Assembly: GCA_022496205.1 (NCBI GenBank)
Contig: WTXD01000051.1
Location: 62,001 to 126,000 of the forward strand
Direction: 5' to 3'
DNA from: Gloeopeniophorella convolvens
Lineage: Eukaryota; Basidiomycota; Agaricomycetes; Russulales
DNA: 64,000 nt
The position numbers were made by a program, and so were the translations under genes. The notes beneath the pieces are model-generated. The model worked only from the letters and a program-made list of their open reading frames with translations. It did not search any database and was not told the origin of the DNA. Of the stretch, positions 1-13,657 are shown piece by piece; position 1 is the first letter of the stretch; each line of letters begins with the position of its first letter.

Positions 1-3000
1 GTCGACACGAAGAACATGACTGTAGAGAGTTGCGTCAACTTCTGTAACAACCAAAACTTCATTTTTGCTGGTGTCGAATTTGCCCAGGAGTGTTGTATGT
101 GCCCGTCTAATCCTCCTCCTCCTACAGGACCTGATTGTATTTTTGCTCCAGACTGTGGGGACCTCATCTCCAATGGTGGGACGAATGCCACGTCCACCGA
201 CTGTAACACTCCTTGCGTTGGTGATGCTAGCGAAGATTGCGGTGCTGGAGGCCGCCTCAACCTGTACTGGAGCGGCGCCCAACCGCCGCCTCCGCCGATC
301 ATCGCACCAAGCGACGGATTGTGGATCTCGTTGGGATGCTGGAAGTACGTGGCTCTTCCTTTTTCGTCAAGAAGCGGTCCGCTCACGCTTCTGTGCCTGT
401 ACCTCCAGCGACAGTGCCGCCGCACGGGTTCTAAGCGTGCCTGCGGCAATTCCTGGTGGTGCTTCGAACAACAGCGTACAGAGCTGCACCGACGTCTGCT
501 TCAATTCTGGTTATCCTCTGGCCGGCACGGAATTCGCTGATGAATGCTGTACGCCACCTGATGATCTTCGCACGTACTGTGTTGCTAAGGGCAGGTTCAG
601 ACTGTGGCCTCGCTATCTCCAACGGTGGTGTTCAGGAGCCTGATGGAGACTGCAGCATGGTCTGTGCCGGAAATGCAACGGAGTTCTGTGGCGGCCCTAA
701 TCGGCTGAATGTGTACAACTACACTGGCACGGACCTTCCTCCAGTCTCCAACCCTGGAGGTGGAGGTGGCGGCGGCGGCAACACTGGAGCGCCCGTGTTC
801 CCTGTTTTGTCAGGTCTTCCGACAGGATGGGCGTACAACGCCTGCTGGGTGTGAGTTGCTTCCCTTCGTCTCATCTGAGCGGCGTAATGATGAATTTCGC
901 GCAGTGACAATGCATTCGGCCGCATCTTCAGCACCGAACTTCCGGATAACCAGAATGTGACTGTCGAGGACTGTATCACCTCGTGCGCCAGTCAAAACTT
1001 CACAGTCGCTGGTCTCGAGTTCAGCGTTCAGTGCTGTACGTTACCCTTCATCTCGATGATCTTTTCAGCACTGGCTAATATCGTACACGCGCAGTCTGCG
1101 GGAATGACGTGGTCGAAGGCGCTGTTATTGCGCCCAACGGTGACGCAGACTGCAATATGGGCTGCGGTGGTAATACCACGTGAGTCCCAGTTCTCACGGC
1201 GATAAGAGGCGGTGCTAAGGCCTTCAAATTGGCATCAGTGAGGCGTGCGGCGGCCCGAATCGACTTTCCGTCTATTCATCCACCGGAAATGTCACCGCTT
1301 TCCCGGTTCCCGTTCCTCAGACCACCAACCTTCCCGGCCAGTGGCAGTACTCTGGGTGTCTTGCGTACGCTTTAACCACTACTCCATATCATCGCAACCC
1401 GCTAATACTGTCCATAGTGAACCCGGCGCTGTTCGCGTTTTTCCATACCAGATCTTCTTCACCACCAACAACACGGCTGAGAACTGTCTTGCTCAATGTT
1501 CGGCGTTCGGCTTCCCCGCTGCGGGCATGGAATTCAGTGATGAATGCTGTATGTTATGCGCGCTCATGTGACGTATCGCTGATGCTGAAGGGGCTATGCT
1601 CTAGGGTGCGGTGATGTGGCTGATATCGCAACCAACGGAGGAAAGTCGGCCCCGGAGACGGATTGTACCATGGCTTGCTCCGGTGATCCGTTCCATCTCT
1701 GCGGTGGTGCTGAGCGGCTTCAGCTTTACCTTTGGAACGGCACCCTGAACAACTGGCATACTCCGTCGAACATCGGCCGCTATGAGGTATGCATTCCCGT
1801 TCCTGACACGCGCTCAATGCTGAATACGGGATAGTACCTCACCCCCGGCCTCGTGCCTCCGCTGCTTGCCACTGTTGGCATCAACGGTAAAGTTTCCTTC
1901 CTCGAGAAGGGTGGCACATCCGAGTTCCAAAACTCTACCGGCGCGTACGAACTCGACTTGTCTCTCGTTGGCGACTTCTCCAAGGCCTGGCGCGAGATGC
2001 ACGTCAAGACTGACGTGTTCTGTTCGGGTGCGGTTGTCCTTCCCGATAAGGCCGCACGCATCCTGAATGTCGGCGGCTGGTCACTCACCTCGACCTTTGG
2101 TGTTCGCCTCTATGCCCCCGACGGCTCCCCGGGCGTCAATGGCACTAATGACTGGGAGGAAGACCCCAATAACCTCCAGCTCCAGGGCGGACGCTGGTAC
2201 CCGACCGCGCTTGTTCTGGCCAACGGCAGTGTTCTCGTCATGGGTGGGGAGACTGGCTCAAACGCCCCAGCTAACCCGACTCTCGAGATTCTTCCTCGTA
2301 TTCCTGGCGGCGATACCCAGGTCTTCCTCGACTGGCTCAACCGTACCGATCCCAACAATCTCTATCCATTCCTTCACGTCCTCCCGAGCGGTCACATCTT
2401 CGCTGGTACGTTTGATGTGTTATGCTTTCGTGGTGTCTCTGACGCAGTATGGTAGGATATTACAATGAAGCTCGCCTCCTTAACCCAGTGACATTCGATA
2501 CTATCTCGACTCTACCCAACATCCCCGGTTCCGTCACAAGCTTCCTCGCCGGTCGCACGTACCCCATGGAAGGCGCCTCAGCGCTCTTCCCTCAACACGC
2601 TCCTTACACAGACCCTGTGACTGTGCTGATCTGCGGTGGATCCAACTTTGGTATTGCCCTCGACAACTGCGTCAACATCCAACCCGAGGTCGCCAATGCT
2701 TCCTGGGTTCTTGAGCGCATGGTGTGTACTCTCACGCCCAACATATTTGATCCGTCTGACACACGTGACAGCCATCAAAGCGTGTCATGTCCTGCATGGT
2801 TGCACTCCCCGATGGCACATTCATGATCATGAACGGCGCACAGCAGGGTGTCGCCGGTTTCGGCCTCGCGGACGACCCTAACCTCTCCGCGCTTCTCTAC
2901 GACCCCTCACAGCCCGTCAACTCGCGCATCTCGATCCTCAACACGACCACGATCGCTCGGCTCTACCACTCCGAGGCGACGCTCCTGCCCGATGGGCGCG

Positions 3001-3470
3001 TACTCATCTCCGGGTCTGACCCGCAGACTCTCAACCCCGATGGGACCCCTAAGTTCCCTGAGGAGCTGCGCATCGAGGTGTACATCCCGCCTTACCTGAA
3101 CCAGGGCCGCACGCAACCCGAGGTGAACGTAACCAATACGGACTGGGCGTACGGCGGGTCATACCAGATCAACGTGCGCCTGCACGAGGGCCAGACGAAC
3201 ACGATGCGCGTCTCGCTCGTCGCGGCGACGTCGAGCACGCACGGTAACACCATGGGCGGCCGCACCATCTTCCCCAAGTTCTCGTGCCAGGGCACGACGT
3301 GCACCGTCACGGCGCCGCCGAACGCGAACGTCTCTCCGCCCGGCTGGCACCAGCTGTTCATCCTCGACGGGCCGACGCCCTCGCACGGCGTGTTTGTGCG
3401 CATCGGCGGCGACCCCGGGCAGCTCGGCAACTGGCCGAACCTCCCCGGCTTCACCCTCCCCGGTGTCTAG
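1..3470 (+). CDS. WSC-domain copper radical oxidase (glyoxal oxidase family), 5' end missing
   Basis: Secreted copper radical oxidases oxidise aldehydes or alcohols to acids and give H2O2 for peroxidases. The visible N-terminal half has four WSC carbohydrate-binding modules, recognised by the pattern CxxxC...AGxEF...ECC/CYCG...CGGxxRLxVY, at about 1-290, 300-720, 810-1290 and 1330-1780. The catalytic part starts near 1835. It contains the motif FCSGA (cross-linking Cys), [11 protein letters not shown] (radical Tyr), [15 protein letters not shown] (Tyr/His copper ligands) and PPGWHQLF (second His ligand), then a DUF1929-like C-terminal domain ending at the stop at 3468-3470. The layout matches CRO3-5-type enzymes of white-rot fungi from established knowledge. 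Introns are short GT-AG. The true start and any signal peptide lie upstream of the window. No frame break was seen. Confidence 0.93.
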
Positions 3471-3817
3471 GTGCATCCGCGCAACGAACACTACCACTCA
3501 TTATGCGGTCATTCTTTTGCAAATACCCTGTCGTCTGTATTTCTTGGTCTTTCTATGTTGGGTTCATAAGGGACTATACTTCGATCTTTCGTTGCTCTCA
3601 AATCGTTCGCTTCCTCGGTCTTTCGCTATTTTGTACTGTCTTTACGGGCTTCGTTGGATATCGTGGGTTGTAGACGTCGAAAGTGTCGGCTGTACGCAAT
3701 GTGCCAACCCGAATACAGAATTCGTGCTTACTACCATCTCGCAAAATCGTTCGGAGCGTGCTGTCATACTGCCATTTTATGTGCGTTCAGGGCTCCTAAT
3801 TTTCAGGACATGCTAGT
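3471..3817. other. Intergenic, between convergent genes
   Basis: T-rich sequence shared by the 3' ends of the copper radical oxidase and the nucleotidase. No coding signal recognised. Confidence 0.6.
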
Positions 3818-5163
3818 CTACATTTTGTGCAACTTCTTTTCTTGGACCCCATCGTCACCTTTATGGAGGACAAGTGTGTCAGTGACGTGACAGAGAATCG
3901 TAGTTCGAGACTCAAGCACGTACTGCGTTCCCTCACCTTCCGCGAGCACTGCCTGGACCGCCTCGATCACCTGCCCATGGATATCCTTGTGCGCCGCAAC
4001 GACACCAAAGTTCTCTCCCAACGTGCGCCCGAGCCCAAAGTCCAGCGGACTCCCACGCGAGTCGGTGATCACGCCGCCGGCCTCCTCAACAAGGAGCGAC
4101 CCTGGCGCATGATCCTACACGCACATCCATCAACGCGTGTACATGCGCCAAGAGCACACGCGACGCACCCAGATCTTCTCCTGGTACCCGCTGCCCACCG
4201 GCAGCCGCAGGTACACCCCGCCGCCCGAGTCGCCACGCGCGAGCGCGGCGTACTTCGCCTGCGAGTCCATGCGCACGGGCGGCACCCGCACACCGAGGCG
4301 CGCCGCAACGCGCGCATTCGTGTCGAGCGCAGCATGCGCCTTCTCGACGCTCTCGAGGAACGCAAGGTCCCCCGTGATCGCAAGGCGCGGCATGCGCAGC
4401 GGCACGCTCGCCTCCGCGCTACCACCCGCAGGCTCGAGCGGCAGCTCGCACGCGCCGTGCCCGCGCACCGCGACGAAGAGCGCGCCCGTGCCGCCCGCGG
4501 ACGCAGGTAGGTTCGGGCACCCGATGACGCCGACCTGCACGCGCGCGTCGACGAGCAGCGCGAGGCACACCGCGTACTGCCCGCCGCGCAGGAAGCCCTT
4601 GGTCCCGTCGATGGGGTCGAGCGTCCACATGCCTGCGGCGCGCGCACGCGATGGTCAGCCGCCCTGCACGCTGCAGAGAGACGCTGCACGCACGCCCTGC
4701 GCGCCCGCCGCCGTGCTGCCCGCGGTCTAGCGCCGCGAGCAGCGCCGCCTCGCCTGGTGCGGTACCGAGCCCCCATGCCGCCTGCTCGCCCGCGGCGGCG
4801 CGCGGCGGCGCGGCGAGCACGTCGCCGGCGAGCTCGACGACGCGCGTGCGGAGCGTATTGTTCGTGCGCAGGTCGGCGGCGTCTTCTTCGCCGACGATGG
4901 GGTCGTCCGGGAAGGCGTGGCCGAGGAGCGTGTTGATCACCGCCTGCGCGGCGAAGTCCGCCACTGGTGTGCGCGAGAGGGGTGAGCGGGAGTCAGGAAG
5001 GAGAGAGAGGCGGAGCGGAGTGCGCACCGGTGACAGGACTCTTGTCGCCCTTGACGAGCGTCTCGCCTGCGACGAGTTTGTTGAAGACGGCGGTGGTGAG
5101 CGTGCAGGCGCGGCGCACGGCGGCGATCGCAACTTGCTGTTCGAATGCGTACGGTTCGGACAT
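3818..5163 (-). CDS. MET22: 3'(2'),5'-bisphosphate nucleotidase (HAL2/MET22 family)
   Basis: Mg-dependent, Li/Na-sensitive phosphatase that turns PAP into AMP in sulfate assimilation and salt tolerance. The start at 5163 is chosen because MSEPYAFEQQVAIAAVRRA is the usual N-terminus. Family motifs occur in order: GDKSPVT joined to VADFAAQ across an intron near 4966-5029, FPDDPIVGEEDAADL, WTLDPIDGTKGFLRGG (metal-binding DPIDGT) and EKIW joined to DHAPGSLLVEEAGG across an intron near 4073-4135. A third intron precedes WTLDPIDG. It ends with PLDFGLGRTLGEN and a family-like helix; the tail after VIEAVQAVLAEG is about 40 residues longer than I expect. Very GC-rich exons give long meaningless ORFs in other frames. 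Confidence 0.92.
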
Positions 5164-5782
5164 GATATCGGCGGCGGCGTGGTGCGAGATGATGTTAGGC
5201 CGTGCGGGGGTGCGTTCGGCGGTGTGTGAGCGAGAAGCGGGTGTGCTCGAGGGCAGCGATGCGCACCGATTGTGCGGAGAACATCGTTGGCTTTGTCGGA
5301 CGTGCGGCGTGATGAGCAAGCCACGGGATCACATGCGGGGCCGACACGATCACGCGAGGCCGACGCGTCGCGGCGAGCGCGTGTACGTACGCGATAAGAA
5401 AATGACGCACACGCAATCAGTGAGTACACCCAGCCAAAAGAACATCAGATTGCTACAACATCACCGCGCTCGCCGACTCGACAACTACAAAGCGCGGTGC
5501 GGGTCATGACTGGCGGATTCAGACTTCGACTGTACAAACAACACAACCCGAGCAAGCGAGCGACGAGCGAAACGCAGGGGTGGTCATGAAACAAAAAAGC
5601 GGGAAGAAAGGACGCGGGTTGCTTGTTATTGAACACTTGTATGAGTAATGCCGGGCGATGGGTGGGTAAGGTAACACAAATGCGGGCTACGATGCAAAGA
5701 GGCGGAGTGCACGAGAAGGGACGCAATATCGGGAACGAGACGGGGACGCGGGGCGGGGCGGGCTGCGTGTAGGCACACCTGC
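5164..5782. other. Intergenic, upstream of nucleotidase and downstream of CDK1
   Basis: Should hold the promoter of the nucleotidase gene and the 3' end of the CDK1 gene. No coding exon recognised. Confidence 0.5.
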
Positions 5783-7406
<1,624 letters not shown>

Positions 7407-8858
7407 GGGTCTATTACTGGTATTATTCTTGCGTTACGGTTTTGAGCTGGCTTGGTATTGGGCGCTGGGGCGGGTGTGCGGCGGTGGCAGTGCACTCGAA
7501 GCAAGCAAGCAGAATCACAATGACGGTGCGGAACGCGAAATTTTGATGTACGTGTGGACACAGCAAGAAGTACAGCGTGTCAGGGTGGTACGTGGGTTGC
7601 GAAGAGGCGGTCTGAAAGGTCTAAGAGCGCGGAAGGGGGAGTCGGGGCAGGGGAAGGGAAAGCGTGCGAGAGAGGGAGAGAAGCTCTGCGCGGGCGCACG
7701 CCGGGTTTTGTTCTCCTCGATTACCTAAGCGCAGCCGCGATCACATCGAACCGCATCGCCCGCCCCGCCAGGCTGAGACCCCCTCGCAAAGCATGAATGA
7801 CAACAATTGACGCTGCTAACTATAATCGCGCGCATCTAGGGCGTTCCGAAACAGCGCATCACGCGCGCTCCCCGGTATTATCGTGTCTTTATGGGTGGGT
7901 GTGGGTGTGGAGATCCACCAATGTACACATCGATGACCGTGATGTGTGTGCCCGCACGCTCGGAAGTGGAGCGCGAAGCTCGGCGTGCCTTCACAGCTCC
8001 AAGGCACCCGCACGCGCGGCGGTAGAATCTAGCTTGCGGCCCCTGACCACGGGAGGAGAGAAGCCCCCGCACGAGGCGGATGCGCATGCCCCCCACACGG
8101 CGCCCCGGAGCGGGCGAAGGACGCAGCGTTGCAGCAGCCCTGCACACACGCGGCGGCCGCGCGATGCGTGCCGCGCGCATTATGACGGTATCAGCCTGAT
8201 CGTCGCGCGCGCTATCAGCAGCCCACGGCCCCGAGCCCGGCACTTTACTGTCGCCTGTCAACCAGCGGGGTCTTCTAGGGTCTTCTCGGGCTGATGCATA
8301 ACTGTCTGCCTAGCAACGCCTGGCTTAAATGCGCGCCTCACGACAGGCCGTGCGTGTTCTGCGACAGGTGGTGGATGAATGTGCGTCGATGACCGACGTC
8401 GCTCGTGGCATATGATGTGATGGTGGCTTTTTGCTGCGGTATGTAAGCGTACATGCGATATACACGGCTCTATATCACCTCTTCGACGACTGGACGGTAA
8501 GTAGCGCTGGCTCTGACTGCGTCACCTAATAAGGACACTCGCTATGCGGGTCGCGGCCAGCTTATATCTTGATCTTCTTTTCGACGGGCCTGGGTGAGGT
8601 CGATGTACTGGCCTGGCCATGGGTCCTCGCCTGCCGGGGACAAATAAGCTCAATCAGTATGATCCCATCTTATCTGCAGACCGGCAGAAGACAAGGGGGA
8701 TAGGAGGGAGCGCTGCGGCGCGACGGCCTGGTCTTCGCCACCGCTCCGCGAGGACACCAAGGGAGGAAATCCGGTGCACGATCGCGGTGCAGGGGAGGGG
8801 GACGGGGAGGAGGGTTAGTCTCGACAAGCCACCACGCCAACACCTGTCGTACTCCATG
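7407..8858. other. Intergenic between CDK1 promoter and GPN1 3' end
   Basis: About 1.45 kb. The part next to 7407 is the presumed CDK1 promoter and 5' UTR. ORFs here are short or compositionally poor and none matches a family I know. Confidence 0.5.
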
Positions 8859-10528
8859 CTAGCGCGCAATCCCAGAGGGGCGGTCCCCTTGCCTCGGCGG
8901 GCACGCCGCATTAGGCTCGGAACGCATGCGGAACGAAACACAAGAGGGTGAAGTGGAGCACGCACTTCGGTCGATGATCGTCGCCTCGCCCCCGTCGTCC
9001 TCATCCTCTTCTTCTCCTTCGGCGGCGGCCTCCCACCGATCGCGAATGAGAAACCCTGGCCTCTGACGGTCGACGGCGAGGTCTGCCAGCATCCGCTGTG
9101 TCGAGTCTTCCTTCTGCTTCTGGAGCGTTGCCTCGCGCTGGGCGCGCACCCGCGCCAGCTCGGGGAGGTACTCCCTGCCGCCGCGCGGAAGATTAGTCAC
9201 TATCGGAGTAAGCGGAGAGGCGCCGACTTTTCGTATTCCTCGCGCGAGGCCTCGACGGCTTCGAAAAACTCTGCCACGCCGTCGCCTGTCATGCTAGACA
9301 CGCCTACAGCCTGCATCGCTGTGCAATGAGATAAAATGAGCGAAAGTGACGAAACACTAACTTTGAGGTGCTTGTAAAACTCGTCAAGAACGAGACTCAT
9401 GCTGTTCATGAGACTATTCATGTATGTCGGCTCGCCCTCGTCGTCCCTCGTACTTTGATGCGAAGACAGCGCTTCCTGGAATGCTTCAAAGTCCTGCATC
9501 CACTCGAGTGCAAAATTGTGCGGTTGCACATCAGTTTTGTTGAAGACAACGATAAAGGGAAGCTTGGTCTTGTAGAGGATACTATGGGAATATCAGCGAC
9601 GCCCAAGATAGCACAGAGAGGAACAGAAGAACTCCCCGCTCCCTTTATTGGCTGATGGGAACGAGCATATAAAAACACATGGACGAGCCGCCAACTGAAT
9701 TGCGACCCCAAATTGCTCCTGCCCACGTCGGTGTCGCCACCGATAGATTTTCTCATATTACGACGGTCATTCCCCAGCTCGGCGAACAGCGAACCCACAC
9801 AATGTCCCGCATCGGACAGGTTCTCAGAGGCAACCAACCGCGGAAAGGGATCACGAAGCGGGGTAGAGACAACGTAACGTACCTGCACGCGTAGAGCATA
9901 TTGGACATGAACGTCGCAGGCGCGACAGTGCGCGGCGTGTCGACGACATACGCGATGACGGTCGGGAGCGCTGATGCGACTGCGTCGGTGATGATCGCGC
10001 CGGACGCGGACCAGGTGAAAATCTCAATCTGGCCGGGCGTGTCGAGGATCACGTAGCTGGGCGGCGCTCAGCTTCCTGGAGCAGCGCAGACAGCACAGAG
10101 CGGGAGGCACACGCACTCAACGGACTCGGCACGCTTCTCGACGAGGTTGAGAACCTGGTCGAACTTGGTCGTGAAGAGGTTGAGCGCGGTGAGGATGCCG
10201 CCGTTGGGTCCGAGGTTGTACCTTGGGTGAGCGCTCAGCGCGGGACGCACGGCGCGGGAGGGCGGGCGGATGCGCACTGCTTCATGACCTCGTGGTAGTC
10301 CACGGTGTCGCGGATGTCGATGTTCGCCTCGAACGGCACGCTGGTCACGGCCGGGTCGAGGTTGAGGATGTACGGGGGCGCGGGGGGCGTGCGGGCGTGG
10401 AGATGTGCGTTGATGCGCTGGACAAAGGTGGACTTGCCGGCACCGGCCATGCCGATGGTGATGATGCAGACTGGTTTTTTCCCGGCCGCCTGGGCTGCGG
10501 GGGACGTTGAGGACGAGGGCTCTGCCAT
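8859..10528 (-). CDS. GPN1: GPN-loop GTPase 1 (NPA3/XAB1), RNA polymerase II assembly factor
   Basis: Cytoplasmic GTPase needed for nuclear import of RNA polymerase II. The start is MAEPSSST at 10528; an in-frame ATG two codons upstream is possible. Motifs in order: GMAGAGKST (P-loop), [16 protein letters not shown] (GPN loop), [14 protein letters not shown] (G3), IVVFNKTD (G4, just after an intron) and [19 protein letters not shown] in the C-terminal helix, then an acidic tail ending near IIDRS. The 3' limit is uncertain because the frame after IIDRS runs on to 8859 and another intron is possible. The intron at 9582-9882 is 301 nt, far longer than most. It shares an upstream region with the divergent FHA gene. 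Confidence 0.92.
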
Positions 10529-10755
10529 GTTCAACTTGACAAGTTGGACGAGTGGATGAGGGGATGTCGGGGAGGAGACCGGGCCGAAGAGCGCGTGACG
10601 GTGTGTGACTGGATTGAGACCCCGCTGCTGGTCTGATAAAGGGGGAGAGGAACGGCGTGCAGTCGCTCAGCTGGGCTTGCAGAGTTCCCCCTCTGCCCTT
10701 CGCCGCTTCAACTACTCGTCTGCGATCGCGTACAGATACTATCCCGCCTGCACTC
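10529..10755. promoter_or_regulatory. Putative bidirectional promoter, GPN1 / FHA gene
   Basis: Only 227 bp separate the divergent start codons at 10528 (-) and 10756 (+), so the two genes must share or abut promoters. No specific factor site is claimed. Confidence 0.5.
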
Positions 10756-13069
10756 ATGGACGAAGACATCCAGTTTCTCGGCATGATTTCCCCCGTCTCA
10801 GCCCATAAGCCAAATCTCCATCTCCCGCTTTCTTCCATGCAGCCCCCGGTCTCGGGTGCGTTCCATGCTCACAAGGTCGATGGCGCCCCCGCAGGTGTCC
10901 TGACATACCCCCTCATAGGCATCATGCTCGTCATCCCAAAGAATGGCGACGAGCCCACCCAGACCCTACGCTTCCTCCAGTCCCGCTCCACTGTCGTCCA
11001 AATCGGCAGGGCGTCCTCGTCTGTCGCAGACTCGGAAAAGTCCCCCGACAGCGTCCAGTTCCGCTGCCCCGTCATCAGCCGCAAGCATGCTAAGCTCCTC
11101 TTCTCGTCCGGCCATGTATGTACTCTATCTCCCCATCGCGCGGGTGGCATCTGACCCCCCTATGTCCGCATAGGTGTATATCGTCGACTTGCACTCGCAC
11201 CATGGAACCCATCTCCTTCGACGGGACGAAATCGTGTCTCGTGCCATTGTTCCAGATGTCCCGATCGCTCTCCAGGACGGCGACGCCCTCACATTTGGCA
11301 AGGCCGTGGGCAAGGAGCCATACTGCGTCTCTCCAATCACCGCCAACGTGATGCTCATATACGACACCGAGGCCGCCTCCACGCCTCCAGCGGCCCACCA
11401 AGTCATCTCCCTTATTGACTCACCATCCATCACAAGCGTCACCCCAACCAAGGGTAAGCAGCCCGCCACGGCCCCGAAGTCATCCAGTTCTGGGCGCTAC
11501 GGGATCTTCGGCCCGCGCACTCCTTCCTCCCAATCCTCCCCAGCCTCCTCCTCGGACGATATGTCCCAGAGCGACCATGATGAGGAGGACGAGGACGAGG
11601 AGGGCGAATACTCGGATCCGCCAGAAGAGTACCCCAGCACGCCGTTTGGCGGCCATGTGCAGGCGCAGGGCGCCGGCGGGTGCTGCGCGCCTCTGCCGTC
11701 TCTGCATGGCCTCGGCCTGCTCGCCTCGCGCCATATGATGCATCACACCTCTCATATCCACGCTCACGCGCCCCATTCACATCGTGCGCTGTCGCCCGTA
11801 CACATGCACCAGATGCTCGCCATGCATGGCGGACCCTCCCTCCATCGCTGGTTCAACGACTACCCCGAGGAGCCTGTCGAGCAGGACGTCTTGGGCGGTG
11901 CCGAGGAACCTATGGACATCTCGCGTCCTTCTACGCCCGCGCAGAGAGTTCCGCTGCAGGACGTCACCGACGAGGTCATCGGCCAGGTGCTCGCATCTGT
12001 TGCGCAGTCCAGTGCGAGCGAGATCGAGAGCGCGGTTGCGGCCGAGCCATCGATCATCGGCGCATATCCGGGATCTCCGGTCCGCAGTGCCGTCGTGTCG
12101 CCCTGGGCAGATTCAGAGGATATGGGGGAGGATTACTGTCACTTTGCCGTCTCACCCCCGCGGCAGCGGCAGCCGCAAGAAGTAGGGAGCGCACAGTCGT
12201 CCATCGTCGAGGTCTCGGAGGGTGCTCAGCAGCCCATTGAAGATGTTGCCTCGGACGTGGATGCGGACGGCGAGGCCGACGACGAGGTTCCAGATCTTGT
12301 CCCTGCCGTCATGCCTTCCTACATGCGGGAGCCTATTCAAGTCGAGCCTGAAGTGTCTGCCCCGCCAGCACCTGTCCCTGTTGCGTCCCAAGCTGCGCCT
12401 GCAGTTCCCAGCGCCAGTTCAAGCACCTCTGGATCTCTCGACGTGCGCCTCGCCTCGCTCGACGAGGCGCTCGTCAACCTCTGGGTACGTCATCTGATCA
12501 CGCCCTATCTCGCAGCTATATTTACGGTCACACAGGGCAACGTTCTGCGCATGCAGATCGCGCACCGCAAGACCCAGACAGACCACAAAGCGCTGGCGGA
12601 CCGCACTGACGTGCTTGCGACGCGCATCGAAGCGGCACAGGCCGATGTGCGCAGCGCAACTGCTACCGCTGCTGAGGTCGCACAGCAAGACGCTGAAGTA
12701 GGCGCGCTGCGCGAGCGCGTGCAGAGCGCCGAAGAGGGTTTGACCGAGCTCCGTGCGCGCGTCGTGGCGGCCGAGGCTGCGTTGGAAGAGGCGCGCGCGC
12801 AGAACGCCGCGCTTGTCCTTGAGGTACGTCCACGCCTGCCCGCGCCGGCGGCGCAGTGCGCTCACGGCGCGCAGCGCGAGGGGCGCAAGCGCAAGCGCGG
12901 CGCCGACGACGACAGCGACGAAGAGCAAGGTAACAATAAAGCCGTATCGCTGCTGCCGCCTCCGCCGCCCACGAAGCGGGTGCGCCGTGTCGCGCGCGCG
13001 GTGGTGCGCACGGCCGCGGTGGCGACAGTCGGTGCGGTGGCGGCGTGGTCGGCGCTCGCATTCGCGTGA
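10756..13069 (+). CDS. FHA-domain protein with coiled coil and C-terminal membrane anchor
   Basis: FHA domains bind phosphothreonine peptides. Here the domain spans about residues 50-170, with VVQIGRASS, CPVISRKHAKLLF (conserved SRKHA) and, after a 58-nt intron at 11116-11173, VYIVDLHSHHGTHLL and ALQDGDALTFGK. A long acidic, Ser/Pro-rich disordered part follows, then a coiled coil near 12480-12830, a basic KRKRGADDDSDEE patch and a hydrophobic end (RTAAVATVGAVAAWSALAFA). This order resembles SLMAP/Far9-type tail-anchored STRIPAK proteins; that assignment is inference. Two 51-nt stretches starting near 12485 and 12823 look like in-frame introns, so the protein may be shorter than the full open frame. 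AATAAA occurs at 13307-13312, downstream of the stop. Confidence 0.82.
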
Positions 13070-13657
13070 GCGCGCATTGAGAGCGGAAGCCACCCAGGTG
13101 TGTATGATCGACTATAAGATGCCTGTATGTTTGTATGCGTGGAGCGACGCGCGGACGCTCTGCTCCCTCGGGAGGGAGGCGTGCACTCTCACTACCACTT
13201 TTCTCAACATTTCGTTCCCCCTTTTTTGTGTATGCATGGTTGGTGCGCAGTCCTTGTTGTATGTATGTATTGTATATGCGTTTACGCGGAAGAGCGAAAG
13301 CCAGTGAATAAAAAATACTTTTGTTTCCCCCATCTTGTTGTCTGTGCTACTCCAGCACGTACTCTACTGCGGGGCCAAGTGTGCCAGCTGCGGGTGGCGA
13401 TGCGGCACAAGCGGGCGATGGAGTGCCAAGGCAATCCGGGGCAAACGGGCGATGGAGATGGGCGGAGCACGGCTATGACGTAATCTCCCCTCGGCGCGGT
13501 GCCCGGGCCGTGTGTGTTATAACAAAGCTCCTGAGCGACACAACCGCGTTCTCCTTTCCTCTCCTTGCGATTTGATCCTTGCCCCGATACAAACTCTACA
13601 ACCTCACTCTACACCACATCCCCACCCACAGAAAAACATATTCTTGTGCCCTATCGC
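13070..13657. other. Intergenic
   Basis: 3' UTR of the FHA gene, including AATAAA at 13307, then the presumed promoter of the next gene. Nothing else seen. Confidence 0.5.

Noticed and set aside
4069..4776. Long Arg/Ala-rich ORFs on both strands over the nucleotidase
   Set aside because: Out-of-frame shadows of GC-rich exons; the nucleotidase motifs lie in other frames.
12419..13093. 224-codon minus-strand ORF opposite the FHA gene
   Set aside because: Arg/His-rich antisense shadow of the coiled-coil exon.
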